Under the pieces are notes generated by a model. That model did no database searches and was not told where the DNA came from. It worked only from the letters and a program-made list of their open reading frames with translations. A stretch of 64,000 nucleotides of DNA from Plantago major (Eukaryota; Streptophyta; Magnoliopsida; Lamiales; Plantaginaceae): positions 61,738,545-61,802,544 of the forward strand of contig CM048844.1 of the NCBI GenBank assembly GCA_026545765.1. The letters run 5' to 3'. Shown piece after piece: positions 33,280-44,267 of this stretch. A program made the position numbers and the translations under genes. The stretch's first letter is position 1. Every line of letters starts with the position of its first letter.

Positions 33280-33945
33280 TCAATAGTAACGTGCCTGCAG
33301 CTGTACCATTATAGTCATGTACAATCCTGTTCTGTGTTGGCTAACGGGTACTCTGGAAGTTCTTGGTTCTTCCGGTTGTTGCAGCCCCTTTTTTCCATGT
33401 AGATAAGTGTGTATACATAGGGGTCCAGTTTGTGCTCCTATGAATTTCCTGTTGTTAACCCGCGAGACAGAATATAATGTAGCAGAATAGGCTTTCAATT
33501 CACGTGTCTTGCCTTGCACTTCGATTTTGCAGGTTCGGTCATGTAAATTCACCACCATGAGACTCGAGCGGATGAAGGGTCGCCCTAGAAGCAGCATATC
33601 CATTTCCATCTCTTTCCCTTTCACCCTCGGCGATTCCACTACCACAAAATCTGTCATTACCGTTACACCATCCAGCTTATCAGGGACATCTTCCACAATC
33701 CCCATGCATCTACTCTGGGTTCCACCAGCAAGAGTCATAAAGCATTTGCGCGGATCCAATCCTTTTAAGCCGAAGTCTTCATAGGTACCAAAAGTCATCA
33801 AATTGCAACTAGCACCAGGATCGACTATTCCGGTAACTTGAGCTGAACACCCAATGCCAACCAATAAATCAAAACTATCGGAGTCGCTTATACTCTTTTC
33901 TGCCTAAGGAATTACTGCGATGGGAGGGCCGGTTTCTACAGTCAT
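33280..33945 (-). pseudogene. Retropepsin-like protease region (T-4)
   Basis: The product includes FDLLVGIGCSAQVTGIVD near the active site, FMTLAGGTQSRCMGIVEDVP, MTDFVVVESPRVKGKEMEMD and LLLGRPFIRSSLMVVNL. It is homologous to T-3 23280-23796. It is broken. Confidence 0.85.
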
Positions 33946-35091
33946 TTATTCCGCATTCGCCTCCTCTTCTGGAATCACGGAACTCGGTTCCTCAACTTCA
34001 TCTTCTGCCGGTTTAGTAGCGACAACATTCTCAGTCTGCCTAACTGTCACTATAGGGGTCACTTGAACCGTTGTTGGAGTTCCCACATCAGATGCAAAGT
34101 TCTCAGCCTCGTTGGTACAGGTGGCAACAACAGACTTAACCTTCCTTGGTTCTTCAAAATTTATCTCAACCGCCAGGACTCTAATGTTTTCTAGGGCTGT
34201 TGGGAATCTACTTTTCTCCATGGGCTGCAATTTCCCAACCAAGTCACCCAATGTCTGTTCCAGCCATTTTTACAATTGCTCGATACTGTCGAACCTCTGG
34301 TCATTCTTTTCGTGAATTTTCTGCGCCTCAAACCAGAACCTCTCAGACCTCTCCATATGTCTCTTGATTTCTTTTTCTAGCTCAGTAATACACGGCCCTG
34401 GAGTCTCTTCCACTGCTCTTGATATCACTCGCCTAGCCTTATTTCTCGCCCCCTTAAGCTGTGATACTGCTGCCAACCTCTCGAAAACACCATTCAATTC
34501 ATCAGAGGACGCTTCCAGGTAGGAATTTTTACAGCTCATATCGACCATGTTTTAATACTCCCAATCCAGGCCTTCATGAAATCGGATGCATAAACTCATG
34601 TCATCGATTATGTGGTGAGGTCATTGGGACAATAACTGTAAAAAATGATCCCGAGCTTCATAAAAGGTCTCATCATGCATCTGCTGAAACTGCATTATCT
34701 GGGCACGAAGGTGCTGCATTTTCTCGGGGGGATAGAATTTATTCATGAACGCCCTATAGAGCGAATTCCAAGTCGGCAGAGAACCCTCAGGTTGGTTTAT
34801 CAACTAACTCCTCGCCTTATCTTGCATACAGATCAGAAAGACCTTCTTCCTTATCTCCTCGTCAGTAACTGTCACCCCTTTGACCGTCAGTGGAATCCTC
34901 GTAATCAATAGTTCGAACTCCTTGATGAATCTTATCACATCTTCATCTGCCATTCCGTAGAATTTGGGGAGATTGTGGAGGTGGTGAGCCTTGAGTTCCA
35001 AATTCCTAGCTTCATTAGATAGAACAATTGCCGCTTTGCCAGCCCTAACCCCGCCGGGCTGCATGTAAGCTCCATAGGTAAGCTGAGCCAT
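33946..35091 (-). pseudogene. gag: Athila-type gag (T-4)
   Basis: It begins MAQLTYGAYMQPGGVRAGKA, then FYGMADEDVIRFIKEFELLI, CMQDKARSWLINQPEGSLPT, FYPPEKMQHLRAQIMQFQQM and DETFYEARDHFLQLLSQ. A linker with MERSERFWFEAQKIHEKNDQ leads to the protease. No CCHC knuckle is evident in this copy. It is broken in several places. Confidence 0.85.
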
Positions 35092-35259
35092 CTGAATTTC
35101 CTTTCTGACAAAACTGTTGTTAAAGCTACATAACTCGAAAGCCTCGAAATATTCTTAGTTTCTGTTAGTGCACTAAACTTCAAGTTGAAAAACAAGCAAA
35201 TAACAAATCACTCTCAAATGCTACAGTAGGAATTGATTTCCCGGCAGCGGCTCCAAATT
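35092..35259 (-). other. Leader and primer-binding site of T-4
   Basis: The minus strand reads TGGAGCCGCTGCCGGGAAA next to the LTR end (35237-35255), a tRNA-Asp-type primer site. The leader has AACAGTTTTGTCAGAAAGG and no ORF. Confidence 0.82.
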
Positions 35260-36482
35260 TGATGTGCTCAAATTACTACTTAGAAAACAAGTAGAAAGCA
35301 GTTGTTGTAAACAGACAATGCTAACCATGGAATCGTTCGCTAAGGAACCAATTAAGCTACCACAACGAGTTGAGAGCAAACAGTCACTTGTGTAAAGAAA
35401 TGAATGATTTGAGTTTGAATACTTTCTAAACTAGAAATCAGATAAAGCAATATAAAGGTTAAAATCAACGAGATAGAGAGAACACAGCAGTTATTATCGA
35501 ATAATGCTAATTCGCTCTAGGGAAATCGTTCATACTTGTCACACGGTCGATGTACATAAATCAATCAATCTAATCTCAACCAATCATCATTTGAATGTTT
35601 TGAACTAGAGTAATCGTGTGTCGTCAATCCACGATCCTTAACCGAAAACGATTTAGAAAATCTTGAACTAGTGAATTGGATTGATTGTTTTTACGAAGAT
35701 TTTTAACTAGATGAACCTATATGAACGAATCCTAACCCTAGAAGCGAATATGCAAAACCGTCACATAACTACCGTGTTCGGAGTGGTTTAGCTACTCATA
35801 GTATTAGCAAAGATCAAAGACTTCAAGGTATTGCATATGATAAGCACAGACATGTTGATAATCGCATGCAAGCTCATACAATTCGATCAACAATAACAAC
35901 ACGAATTTAAGAGATAGAGAATTATCAAATATTACCAGGAATTCGATATCAACCCTTCAACAATGATGAAAACCAAGCTCCAATAATGTCTCCATGTCAA
36001 AGTATGAATATGGAGCTTTTTTCTAAGAACTAGGTTAAAAGAGAAAGTATGAAAGAAAGAATCCAAATTCTAAACTAATAAGGAAAACAAAACGCTGGTC
36101 ATCGACGCTCGCCGCGGCAGGCAAATATCCTCTCCGCGGCGAGTCTTCTTGTATCGCAGAACATATCTTTCGCTTAATCTCACCGCAGCGGACCGATTTC
36201 CTCGCCGTGGTGAGCCTTCTATTGTCGAATTAATCTTCCTCTCGTAAAATCTCGCCACGGTGAGCCTCTTCATTATTTCCAGTGTTTGCCTCGTAAGATC
36301 TCGCCGCGGCGAGCCTGGTTAATCTGCTTTTCTTCCTTTAGCTCAAAAATCACTAATTCGTTCAAAAATAAAGCAAAATAACAAAGCGTAAAAACGAACA
36401 AAAAGGACTAAGAAACTAAAGACAAAGACTCACAAAGACCACCAAAAAGGACCAAATGAGACTCTAAATTATCGTCTCATCA
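35260..36482 (-). mobile_element. 5' LTR of T-4
   Basis: Plus-strand edges are TGATGTGCTCAAATTAC and ATCGTCTCATCA, 1223 bp, with a palindrome array at 36108-36313. Confidence 0.92.
36108..36313. repeat. CTCGCCGCGGCGAG palindrome array (T-4 5' LTR)
   Basis: Five or six copies of the palindrome, some imperfect, alternate with spacers of about 30-40 bp, two of which contain CTCGTAAAATCTCGCC or CTCGTAAGATCTCGCC. This resembles a short tandem array of a 45-55 bp unit. The sister LTR has a single copy. Confidence 0.9.
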
Positions 36483-36487
36483 AACAT
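36483..36487. repeat. Target-site duplication of T-4 (right, AACAT)
   Basis: Partner of 30928-30932. Confidence 0.92.
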
Positions 36488-38153
36488 CAATGTGCTTTGT
36501 TCTTGCATGAAACTTAGGATTCTGAGTTATGGCAATAGCACTTGTTTTGTCACAGAAAATAGGAGTTTTCACTTCATTGAACTCATAGTCTCTGAGTTGT
36601 TGTTGCATCCACAAGATTTTTGAAGCACAACACCCAACAACAATATACTCTGCTTCTGTGGTTGATGTGACAATTGAGTTTTGCTTCGTTCTGAACCAAG
36701 ATATCTGTCTAGTACCAAGGAATTAACATGTTCCTGAGGTGAGGTACTTTTTCTATAAAGCATTGATCCAGTATAGTCACCATCTGAATGCCAACTAAAC
36801 TCAAACCACTCTCTTTTGGATACCACAATCCAACTTCTACAGTACCTTTAACGTACCTTAGAATCTTCATAGTAGTGTTATAGTGTGATTGCATAGGATT
36901 TGTCTGAAATTTTGTACATACACCAACTGCATATTGAATATCTGGTCTGCTTGCTGTGAGGTAAAGTAGAGACCCAATTAATTTCCTATACTTGTGTTCT
37001 TCAACACTCTTGTCAGATTCAATATAGGTCATCTTGGTTCCAATGCTTCCATCATCAAGTTGCTTGACTTGCAACCCTAGGAAGTAATTCAATTCTCCCA
37101 TCATGCTCATCTCAAATTTACTGTTCATGAGCTCAGCAAAGTCTTCACAAAGTTGCTTGTCCTTAGATCCAAATATTATGTCATCAACATATACTTGTAC
37201 TAAGAGTAGTTTCCTATCATGGTTCAATGTAAAGAGAGTTTTGTGAACTTCTCCATTCTTAAAACCACTTCCCAGCAAGTACTTGGTCAATGTGTCATAC
37301 CATGCTCTTGGAGCTTGTTTAAGTCCACATAGAGCTTTATGAAACTTATATACCATCTTGCTTTCTGGGGAAACTTCAAAACCAGGTGGTTGCACAACAT
37401 AGACTTCCTCAGCAAGCTCACCATTTAGGAATGCATTTTGACATCCATTTGGTAAACTTTTTAGTCATTACTAGCTGCAAAGGCTAGAAATTGTCTGATT
37501 GCATCAAATCTTGCAACAGGAGGATATGACTCATCAAAATCTAGCCCCTCAGTCTGGCTGAATCCCTTGGTAATCAACCTTGCTTTGTTTCCTTGGTAAT
37601 CAACCTTGCTTTGGTAATCTAGCCCCTCAGTCTGGCTGAATCCCTTGGTAATCAACCTTGCTTTGTTTCTGGTTATTTCCCTTGGTAAATTGTCTGATTG
37701 CGTCAAATCTTGCAACAGGAGGATATGACTCATCAAAATCTAGCCCCTCAGTCTGGTTGAATCCCTTGGTAATCAACCTTGCTTTGTTTCTGGTTATCCC
37801 ACTTAGTTCCTATGACAAATATTCCATCAATGTTGGGAACTAGTTTCCAGACTTTGTTTCTCTCAAATTGATCCAACTCTTCTTGCATTACTAAGATCCA
37901 ATCATGGTCTTTTAATGCTTCTTCAATGGTCTTTGGTTCAATGTCTGGGATGAATCATCCATAGAGAGAATTTGCATTTTCAGCAATTGCTCTCCTAGTT
38001 CTTACCCCTTGGTCTAAAGGACCTATCACATCCTTTACAGGATGATCTCTTATCCATTTCATAATGGGTTTAGAACTAGTAGGATCATTATCATTTTGAT
38101 TCGTTTCTATGTCATTATGATCATGATAAGATACTTGTTCATTATCTAAGATA
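36488..38153 (-). pseudogene. Sirevirus pol remnant: RT and RNase H (S-C, part 2)
   Basis: The product contains [60 protein letters not shown] (YVDD), FEMSMMGELNYFLGLQVKQL, YRKLIGSLLYLTASRPDIQY and TMKILRYVKGTVEVGLWYPK. Near 38100-38153 comes the linker with KPIMKWIRDHPVKDVIGPLD. It is broken in several places. Confidence 0.85.
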
Positions 38154-38158
38154 TCTGG
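38154..38158. repeat. Target-site duplication of T-5 (left, TCTGG)
   Basis: TCTGG at 38154-38158 pairs perfectly with 42460-42464. Confidence 0.92.
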
Positions 38159-39085
38159 TGATAAGCTCAAATTATACATTAAATAACTTAAGAGAATAAG
38201 CTGTAGTTGTAGACTTTGCTTACCTCGGTATCGTTCTCTAGGGAATTAATTAAGCTACCACAACGAATTAGAGTAAACAATTTGTTTGTGAGTAACATAA
38301 TAGTTTTGAGTGATTTTACTTCTAAAACACGAATTAATACTAAAGCAAATAATCTGTTTGATCAAATGATAGAAGGTGAACCCGGTAATGATGATCCAGT
38401 TATGCTAATTCGATACTAGGATAATCGTTCATATTTGTCACACGGTCGCTGTACAGAAAAGCAATCAATCCAATCTTAACCAAGTTTTTTTTCAAAGATT
38501 TAAAACTAGAGAAATCGTTAAGTTTGTCAGACAGACGATTCTTAACCAAAACAACTTAGAATATTTCAAACTAGCGAATTGGATTGAAGGTTTATACGAA
38601 AATCTCAAACTAGACAAACCTATATGAACATGGTGATAAACCCTAGCTTTGAATACGCATAACTATCACATAATTACCGGATTCAGGGGAGGTTTAGCTA
38701 CTCATAATTGAATTGAAGACGAAAGAATTCTTGGTATTGAATACGCAAAGCATAAACATGGTGATAATCGCAAGCATGAGAATACAATTCAATAATCAAT
38801 CAAAGAAACGGTAATTGTAATGAAGCAATAGAGAATTATCAAAAGCTTACTAAGAATTCGATGTCAATGATTCGTACACGAGAAAAACCAAGCTGCAAGA
38901 TCAATCAATGTCAAAACTAGGTTTTTGGAGCTTTTTATGTGTAAAGTTCGAGTAGTAGAAGTTATGGCAAAAATTGCCTAAGTCTAACCTAATAAGGAGA
39001 AAAAAGACGCTGCAAAACTCGTCTCGCTGCGGCGAGAATATCTCTTCGCCGTGGTGGGAATTCCAGAAAGTCATACTTAGCCATC
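38159..39085 (-). mobile_element. 3' LTR of T-5 (incomplete)
   Basis: It is collinear with 41196-42110 of the 5' LTR, up to the first palindromes (CTCGCTGCGGCGAG at 39023-39036). Beyond about 39085 the sequence is internal. The right limit is approximate. Confidence 0.8.
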
Positions 39086-39192
39086 TCTTCGACGCAAAAA
39101 CGAAAGAATCTAGAGACTCAGAAAACTATACAAAAACAAACAAGTAACTAAAGAGTACATTCCCCTCCCCAAACCGAAACTCAAGCATGTCC

Positions 39193-39950
39193 TCAAGCTA
39201 AGAGTGAAAAGAGAAGAAAATGTGATCGAAAGTTACTTGCCGGTGTGTGTACCTTTAAAGTCATGTACAAGACTCTTCCTTGTTGGCTAACGGGTACTCT
39301 GGAAATTCTTGTGCTTCCCTGCCTTCGTGGCACCTTTCCTTCCCTGCAGGTAAGTGTGAGTGTAGAGTGGTCCGGTGTGTGCTCCCATGTATGTCTTCGT
39401 ATCAACCTGTGTAACAATATATGGTATAGTAGCGCCTCGCAAGTTGCATTGCTTGCCATGTGCCTCAATAGTGCAGGTACGAGCGTGAAGATTAACGATC
39501 ATGCGGGTTGACTTGATGAAGGGGTGCCCCAAAAGCATTATATCCTTCTCCATGTCTTTTCCCTTGAACCGAGACGACTCGACAACCACGAAATCTGTCA
39601 TAAACATAACACCGTCCAGTTTAACCGGAACATCTTCAACTATACCTATGCACCTACTCCTTGTTCCATTGGCCAGCAAAATTAAGCATTTACAGGGCTC
39701 CAATCCCTTCAAGTTCAGCACCTCGTAAGTAGCAAAAGTCATCAAATTACGGGCATCCCCCGTGTCCACAATACTAGTCACCTCAGACGAGTTACCAATG
39801 CCGACAACCAAGTCAAAGCTATCCGCATCACTGATGCTTTTTTCTACCTTTTGAATCACAGGATTAGTGGAATCCACCGTAAAGTGATTCGGTTCCGCAT
39901 TCGCCTTCTCTACTGGAATCGCAGAACCAGGTGTGACCACTTCCATCTAT
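39193..39950 (-). pseudogene. Retropepsin-like protease region (T-5)
   Basis: The product includes SFDLVVGIGNSSEVTSIVDT, LILLANGTRSRCIGIVEDVP, FMTDFVVVESSRFKGKDMEK and IMLLGHPFIKSTRMIVNL. It is homologous to the T-3 and T-4 proteases. It is broken. Confidence 0.85.
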
Positions 39951-41030
39951 TTTTCCTCAACTCTCACTTCTATCGGCTTCTCAAGTGCCGATGCAGGTAC
40001 TACCTCAACTACCTCCGGTGCCTCAACCTGGGCCACCGTATTCTCAAGCTGGCAAGGACAGGTAGCAAGAACGGATTTCACCTTTCCTGGCTCATCAAAT
40101 GTCACCTCAACAGCTAGAACTCTGTTGGTTTCTATGGTCGCCGAGAACTTACCCTTTTACCATTGCCTAAACTGACCAACTAGACCCCCAAAGTCTTCTC
40201 TAACTGCTTTTGTGACTGCTCAATGTTGTCGAACCGCTGATCATTCCTGCTCTGAATTCGCTGCACTTCTAACCAGAACTTATCAGATTTCTCCATGTGG
40301 TTCCTGATTTCTTTTTCCAGCACAGTAGTACACGGCCCTGAGGGCTCTTCAACTGCTCTGGCCTCCGCTCTCCTAGCCTTATCTCGCACCCTTAAACTGA
40401 GATACTGCTGCCAGTCTCTCGAAAACACCATTTAATTCATCAGAGGAAGCTTCCAGGAAAGAATTTTTGCAAGTCATATCGACCATGTTTTGACACTCTC
40501 AATCCAGGCCTTCATAAAACCTGATGCATAAATTCATATCGTCGATCCTATGGTGAGGGCATTGGGATAATAACTGCAAGAAGCGATCCCTAGCTTCATA
40601 AAAGGTCTCATCGTACATCTGCTGAAACTGCATTATCTGAGCACGAAGGTGCTGCATTTTCTGGGGGGGGGGGGAATTTATTCATGAAGGTTTTGTAGAG
40701 TGAATCCCAAGTCGGTAGAGAACCCTCAGGTTGGTTTAACAGCCAACTCCACGCCTTATCCTGCATGCAAATCGGAAAGACCTTCTTCCCTATCTCTCCA
40801 TCAGTAACCGTTACCCCTCCGGCTGTCAACGGAATCCCTGCAATCAGTAATTCGAACTCCTTGAGGAATCTTTTCACATCCTCATTTGCCATCCCGTAGA
40901 ATTTGGGAAGATTATAGAAGTGGTGAGCCTTGAGTTCCAAATTCCTGGCTTCATCAGAAAGAACAATTGCTGCTTTGCCAGCCTTAACCTCGCCGAGTTG
41001 CATGTAAGCTCCATAGGTCAGCTGAGCCAT
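39951..41030 (-). pseudogene. gag: Athila-type gag (T-5)
   Basis: It begins MAQLTYGAYMQLGEVKAGKA near 41027, then FYGMANEDVKRFLKEFELLI, FPICMQDKAWSWLLNQPEGS, and after a poly-G run in the DNA near 40662-40673 the linker HMEKSDKFWLEVQRIQSRND. It is broken in several places. Confidence 0.83.
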
Positions 41031-41174
41031 CGGAATTTCCTTTATGATAAACCTGATGGTAAAGCTACACAACTCGAAAGCCTTGAAATATTCTTAGTTT
41101 TTGTTAGTGCACAAAACTTCAGGTTGAAAAACAAACAAAAAGTCACACTCAAAACGCTACAGTAGGAATTAATT

Positions 41175-41191
41175 CCCTGGCAGCGGCGCCA
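41175..41191 (-). other. Primer-binding site of T-5
   Basis: The minus strand reads TGGCGCCGCTGCCAGGG next to the LTR end, the tRNA-Asp-type site with one difference from consensus. Confidence 0.85.
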
Positions 41192-41195
41192 AATT

Positions 41196-42459
41196 AGATA
41201 ATCTCAAATTATACTCTAAATAACTTAAGAGAATAAGCTATAGTTGTAGACTATGCTTAACTCGTTATCGTTCTCAAGGGAATTAACTAAGCTACCATAA
41301 CGAATTAGAGTAAACAATTTGTTTGTGAGTAACAAGATAGTTTTGAGTGATTTTACTTCTAAAACACGAATTAATACTAAAGTAAATAATTTGTTTAATC
41401 AAATGATAGAAGGTGAACCCGGTAATGATGATCCAGTTATGCTAATTCGATACTAGGATAATCGTTCATATTTGTCACACGATCGGTGTACGGAAAAGCA
41501 ATCAATCCAATCTTAACCGAGTTCTTTTTCGATGATTTAAAACTAGAGAAATCGTTAATTTTGTCATACAGACGATTCTTAACCAAAACAACTTAGAATA
41601 TTTCAAACTAGCGAATTGGATTGAAGGTTTATACGAAAATCACAAACTAGACGAACCTATATGAACGAATATAAACCCTAGCTTTGAATACGCATAACTA
41701 TCACATAATTACCGGATTCAAGAGAGGTTTAGCTACTCATAATTGAATTAAAGACAAAAGAATTCATGGTATTTAATACGCAAAGCATAAACATGCTAAT
41801 AATCGCAAGCAATAGAATACAATTCAATAATCAATCAAAGAAACGAGAATTGTAATGTAGCAATAGAGAATTATCAAAAGCTTACTAAGAATTCGATGTC
41901 AATGATTCGTACACGAGAAAAACCAAGGTCCAAGATCAATCAATATCAAAACTAGGTTTTTGGAGCTTTTTATGTGTAAAATTCGAGTAGTAGAAGCTAT
42001 GGCAAAAATTGCCTAAGTTTAACCTAATAAGGAAAAACAAAGACGCTGCAAAACTCGTCTCGCCGCGGCGAGAATATCTCTTCGCCGCAATGAGAATTCT
42101 AGAAAGTCATACTTAGCCGTCTTGTGTCTTCTCACCGCGGCGAGCTCTTGTTAAAGCATTGCCCCGAAGGTACTGATTTCTCGCCACGACGAGAATATCT
42201 CTTCGCCGCGGCGAGCTTGCTGTTCTTCGATTCTCTCACTTTTCGACAAGGCTAATCTTCAAGTATACATCGATTTTTGATTCCTTTACTCGAATAATAT
42301 CTCATAAAGTCGTCTTTGTTACATAAAGAACAAAAACCTACAAAACACAAACAAAACAACAAACATAAAAACGCACAAAAAACACTAAAAAACTATAAAC
42401 AAAGACTAACGAAGAACGCTAAAAAGGACTAAATGAGACTCTAAATTATTGTCTCATCA
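41196..42459 (-). mobile_element. 5' LTR of T-5
   Basis: It runs 1264 bp to the right edge TTGTCTCATCA. It carries palindromes at 42059-42072 (a perfect CTCGCCGCGGCGAG), 42131-42144, 42180-42193 and 42202-42215. Confidence 0.9.
42059..42215. repeat. CTCGCCGCGGCGAG palindrome cluster (T-5 5' LTR)
   Basis: Four 14-bp palindromes plus one degenerate copy. Two are separated by an AATATCTCTTCGCC spacer that itself recurs at 42073 and 42194, which indicates a small internal duplication. Confidence 0.9.
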
Positions 42460-42464
42460 TCTGG
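42460..42464. repeat. Target-site duplication of T-5 (right, TCTGG)
   Basis: Partner of 38154-38158. Confidence 0.92.
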
Positions 42465-43394
42465 CACTTGTGATGTGCTTGGGATATCTGACACTTGTTC
42501 AGTGTCCTGGGTATCCGAGACAGGATTCACAGCAACCTCGTGCTCAGAGACCTCTTCATGATGAACATTCTCAGTTTCTTGATCCATTTTTGGATTTCTC
42601 ATAGAAAACTCTTCATCATGTCTTAGAGTCATCTTGTTGTTACTTGGAAATGATTGTCTTTCTTCGTCAGACTCATCCTCTAAGTTAATGACAGAATTAT
42701 TTCCCTACTGGAATTCTTGTTCAGAATCCTTGATCATAATTTCTTTGAACCTATCTGAGAGTTCTTCATTTAAGGGTACTTTCTTATTTCCTTCATAGAA
42801 TACTACATGAACAGATTCTTCAATCTTTTGTGTCCTTTTGTTGTAGATTCTATAAGCTTTGCTATTCATTGAATAACCAAGAAATACTCCTTCATCTTCC
42901 TTTGGGTGAAATGTTCTAAGATATTCTTTTCCATTGTTAAGAACAAAACATCTTCAACGAAACACCCTTAAGTGTTTGATACTAGGGGGTCTACCAATCA
43001 ATAACTCATAAGGAGTCTTATCATGGTGTTTGTTGCTCAAACATCTATTTTGAGTGTAGCATGCTATATTTACAGCTTCAACCCAATAGATTTCACTTAT
43101 TTCAGTGCCTGCAAGCATTGTTCATGCTGCTTCTTTTAGGGTCATATTCTTCCTTTCAGCAACACCATTTTGCTGTGGTGTCCTTACTGAAGATAGTTGA
43201 TGTTGTATACCTTTGCAAGTACAAAACTCTTTTATGTACTGGTTCACAAACTCAATACCATGGTCTGTTCTGATCACAGATACCTTGTCATTTTTCATGA
43301 CTTCAAGCTTGTTCAGCAGGCTTGGTATCTCAACCCTTGCGTTAAATTTTTGTTTGAGGAAAACGACCCAAGTGAATCTTGAGTAGTCATCCAC
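42465..43394 (-). pseudogene. Sirevirus pol remnant: integrase (S-C, part 3)
   Basis: The product contains MDDYSRFTWVVFLKQKFNAR, VIRTDHGIEFVNQYIKEFCT and SVRTPQQNGVAERKNMTLKE (second Asp and Glu of the D,D(35)E core), then SIEYLLIGRPPSIKHLRVF-like and EGVFLGYSMNSKAYRIYNKR sequence. The upstream part of the integrase, protease and gag are not present because T-6 begins here. It is broken in several places. Confidence 0.83.
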
Positions 43395-44255
43395 ACGATT
43401 TACGTCAAATAACTATTCCATTAACATATCACGGTATAAAGAAGAGGCAAAAGCAGAGTTCTGGCGGTTTGCCTTTACAAGAGAAAGTTAGCTACTCATA
43501 GTAATAAAGAACAGTAATTGAAATCTAAGAAGAAAGGAAGAAGAAGCCTAGTCTCTGATGTTCTTGATGTCTTCGTGCTGCTGCTTCTAGGGTTACGTCC
43601 TTCTGTGTGCCTGACGGCCAGCGGCTTAGGGTTTCACATCCCCAAGGACTGGTTCTCTCTCTAGGAGAGCTGCTTTGTGAGTTGTGTCTATTATGAGACC
43701 CCTGAGGTCTTATTTATAGGTAAAATCTGGAGCTCAAACCGCCATTCTTCAATAAGGAAGGTTTAGGAAGGTGGGCTCTAGTCTGATAGGCCAGGAAAAC
43801 CAGCCCAGCACAAAACAGCAGGTCCACTGCGGTCGCCTGTGGACCCCAGTGACCCCTACTACAATCCCTTGGTGGCCGCCATCTACGATCCCTACTGATT
43901 CGAATCTAATTTCTTCGTTCTTCAATTTCGGGCTTCGTAACTTCGTTTCCTCGAAAAATGGTCTTCTACAAAGTTGTTGCATCTTCAATTATCTTCGAAT
44001 CGGTTGGTCGCATGACATGTTTTGACTCCATGAACTCCGTGCAACGTCAATCCGGCGTATTCGCTTCCTTGTCCCGATTTGGCACAATTTTGCCATTTTG
44101 GTGCCTAAAATCGTGCAAATCCTCAAAAACGCTATCATGACCAACATAAAACACGAAAATATGGTAATTGACCATAAAATGATACAAATATTGCTTCTAG
44201 GGCAAAAAACGAGAGTCTAAAAGTATGCTATATCACACATTTCATTGTCACATCA
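43395..44255 (-). mobile_element. LTR of T-6 (incomplete)
   Basis: On the minus strand it starts TGATGTGACAATGAAATG at 44255, just after a polypurine tract GGTTTGGGGGTG. Near 43714 it has CCTATAAATAAGACC (a TATA box), followed by GGGGTCTCATAATAG. The last 320 bp match 63680-64000. The exact right edge may be 44252 (TGTGAC) instead. Confidence 0.72.
43821..43845. repeat. GGTCCAC..GTGGACC dyad in T-6 LTR
   Basis: Seven-base arms GGTCCAC and GTGGACC flank a GC-rich 11-bp centre (TGCGGTCGCCT). It lies about 410-430 bp inside the LTR, the usual palindrome position, with a fourth unrelated sequence. Confidence 0.8.
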
Positions 44256-44267
44256 CACCCCCAAACC

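Larger units (their letters stand above)
30933..36482 (-). mobile_element. Athila-like non-autonomous element T-4
   Basis: A bounded element of 5550 bp with both LTRs, tRNA-Asp-type primer site, gag, retropepsin and 3' UTR, and a perfect AACAT duplication in S-C pol. It has no RT, integrase or recognisable downstream ORF. By eye the first 150 bp of the two LTRs differ at about 4-5% of sites, roughly 1.5-2 million years at a generic plant LTR rate. The genes have a few breaks. Confidence 0.93.
38159..42459 (-). mobile_element. Athila-like non-autonomous element T-5
   Basis: An insertion of 4301 bp in S-C with a perfect TCTGG duplication. It has an incomplete 3' LTR, protease, gag, primer site and complete 5' LTR, and lacks RT, integrase and the downstream ORF. 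Its LTR termini (TGATAAGCTCAAATTATAC) differ from those of T-4, so it is a sister subfamily. It is broken in several places. Confidence 0.92.
14955..43394 (-). mobile_element. Sirevirus copy S-C, split by three Athila-like insertions
   Basis: On the minus strand it runs from the integrase core (43394) through RT, RNase H, spacer, ORF3, 3' UTR and polypurine tract to a 3' LTR (16374-14955). T-5, T-4 and T-3 interrupt it, and its sequence resumes exactly across each 5-bp target duplication. Gag and the 5' LTR are not in the window, because T-6 abuts it at 43395. Without the inserts its span is about 10.5 kb. It is broken in many places. Confidence 0.88.

Noticed and set aside
36108-36313. GC-rich hairpins as bacterial-type terminators
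   Set aside because: There is no T-run after them and the context is an Athila-like LTR.
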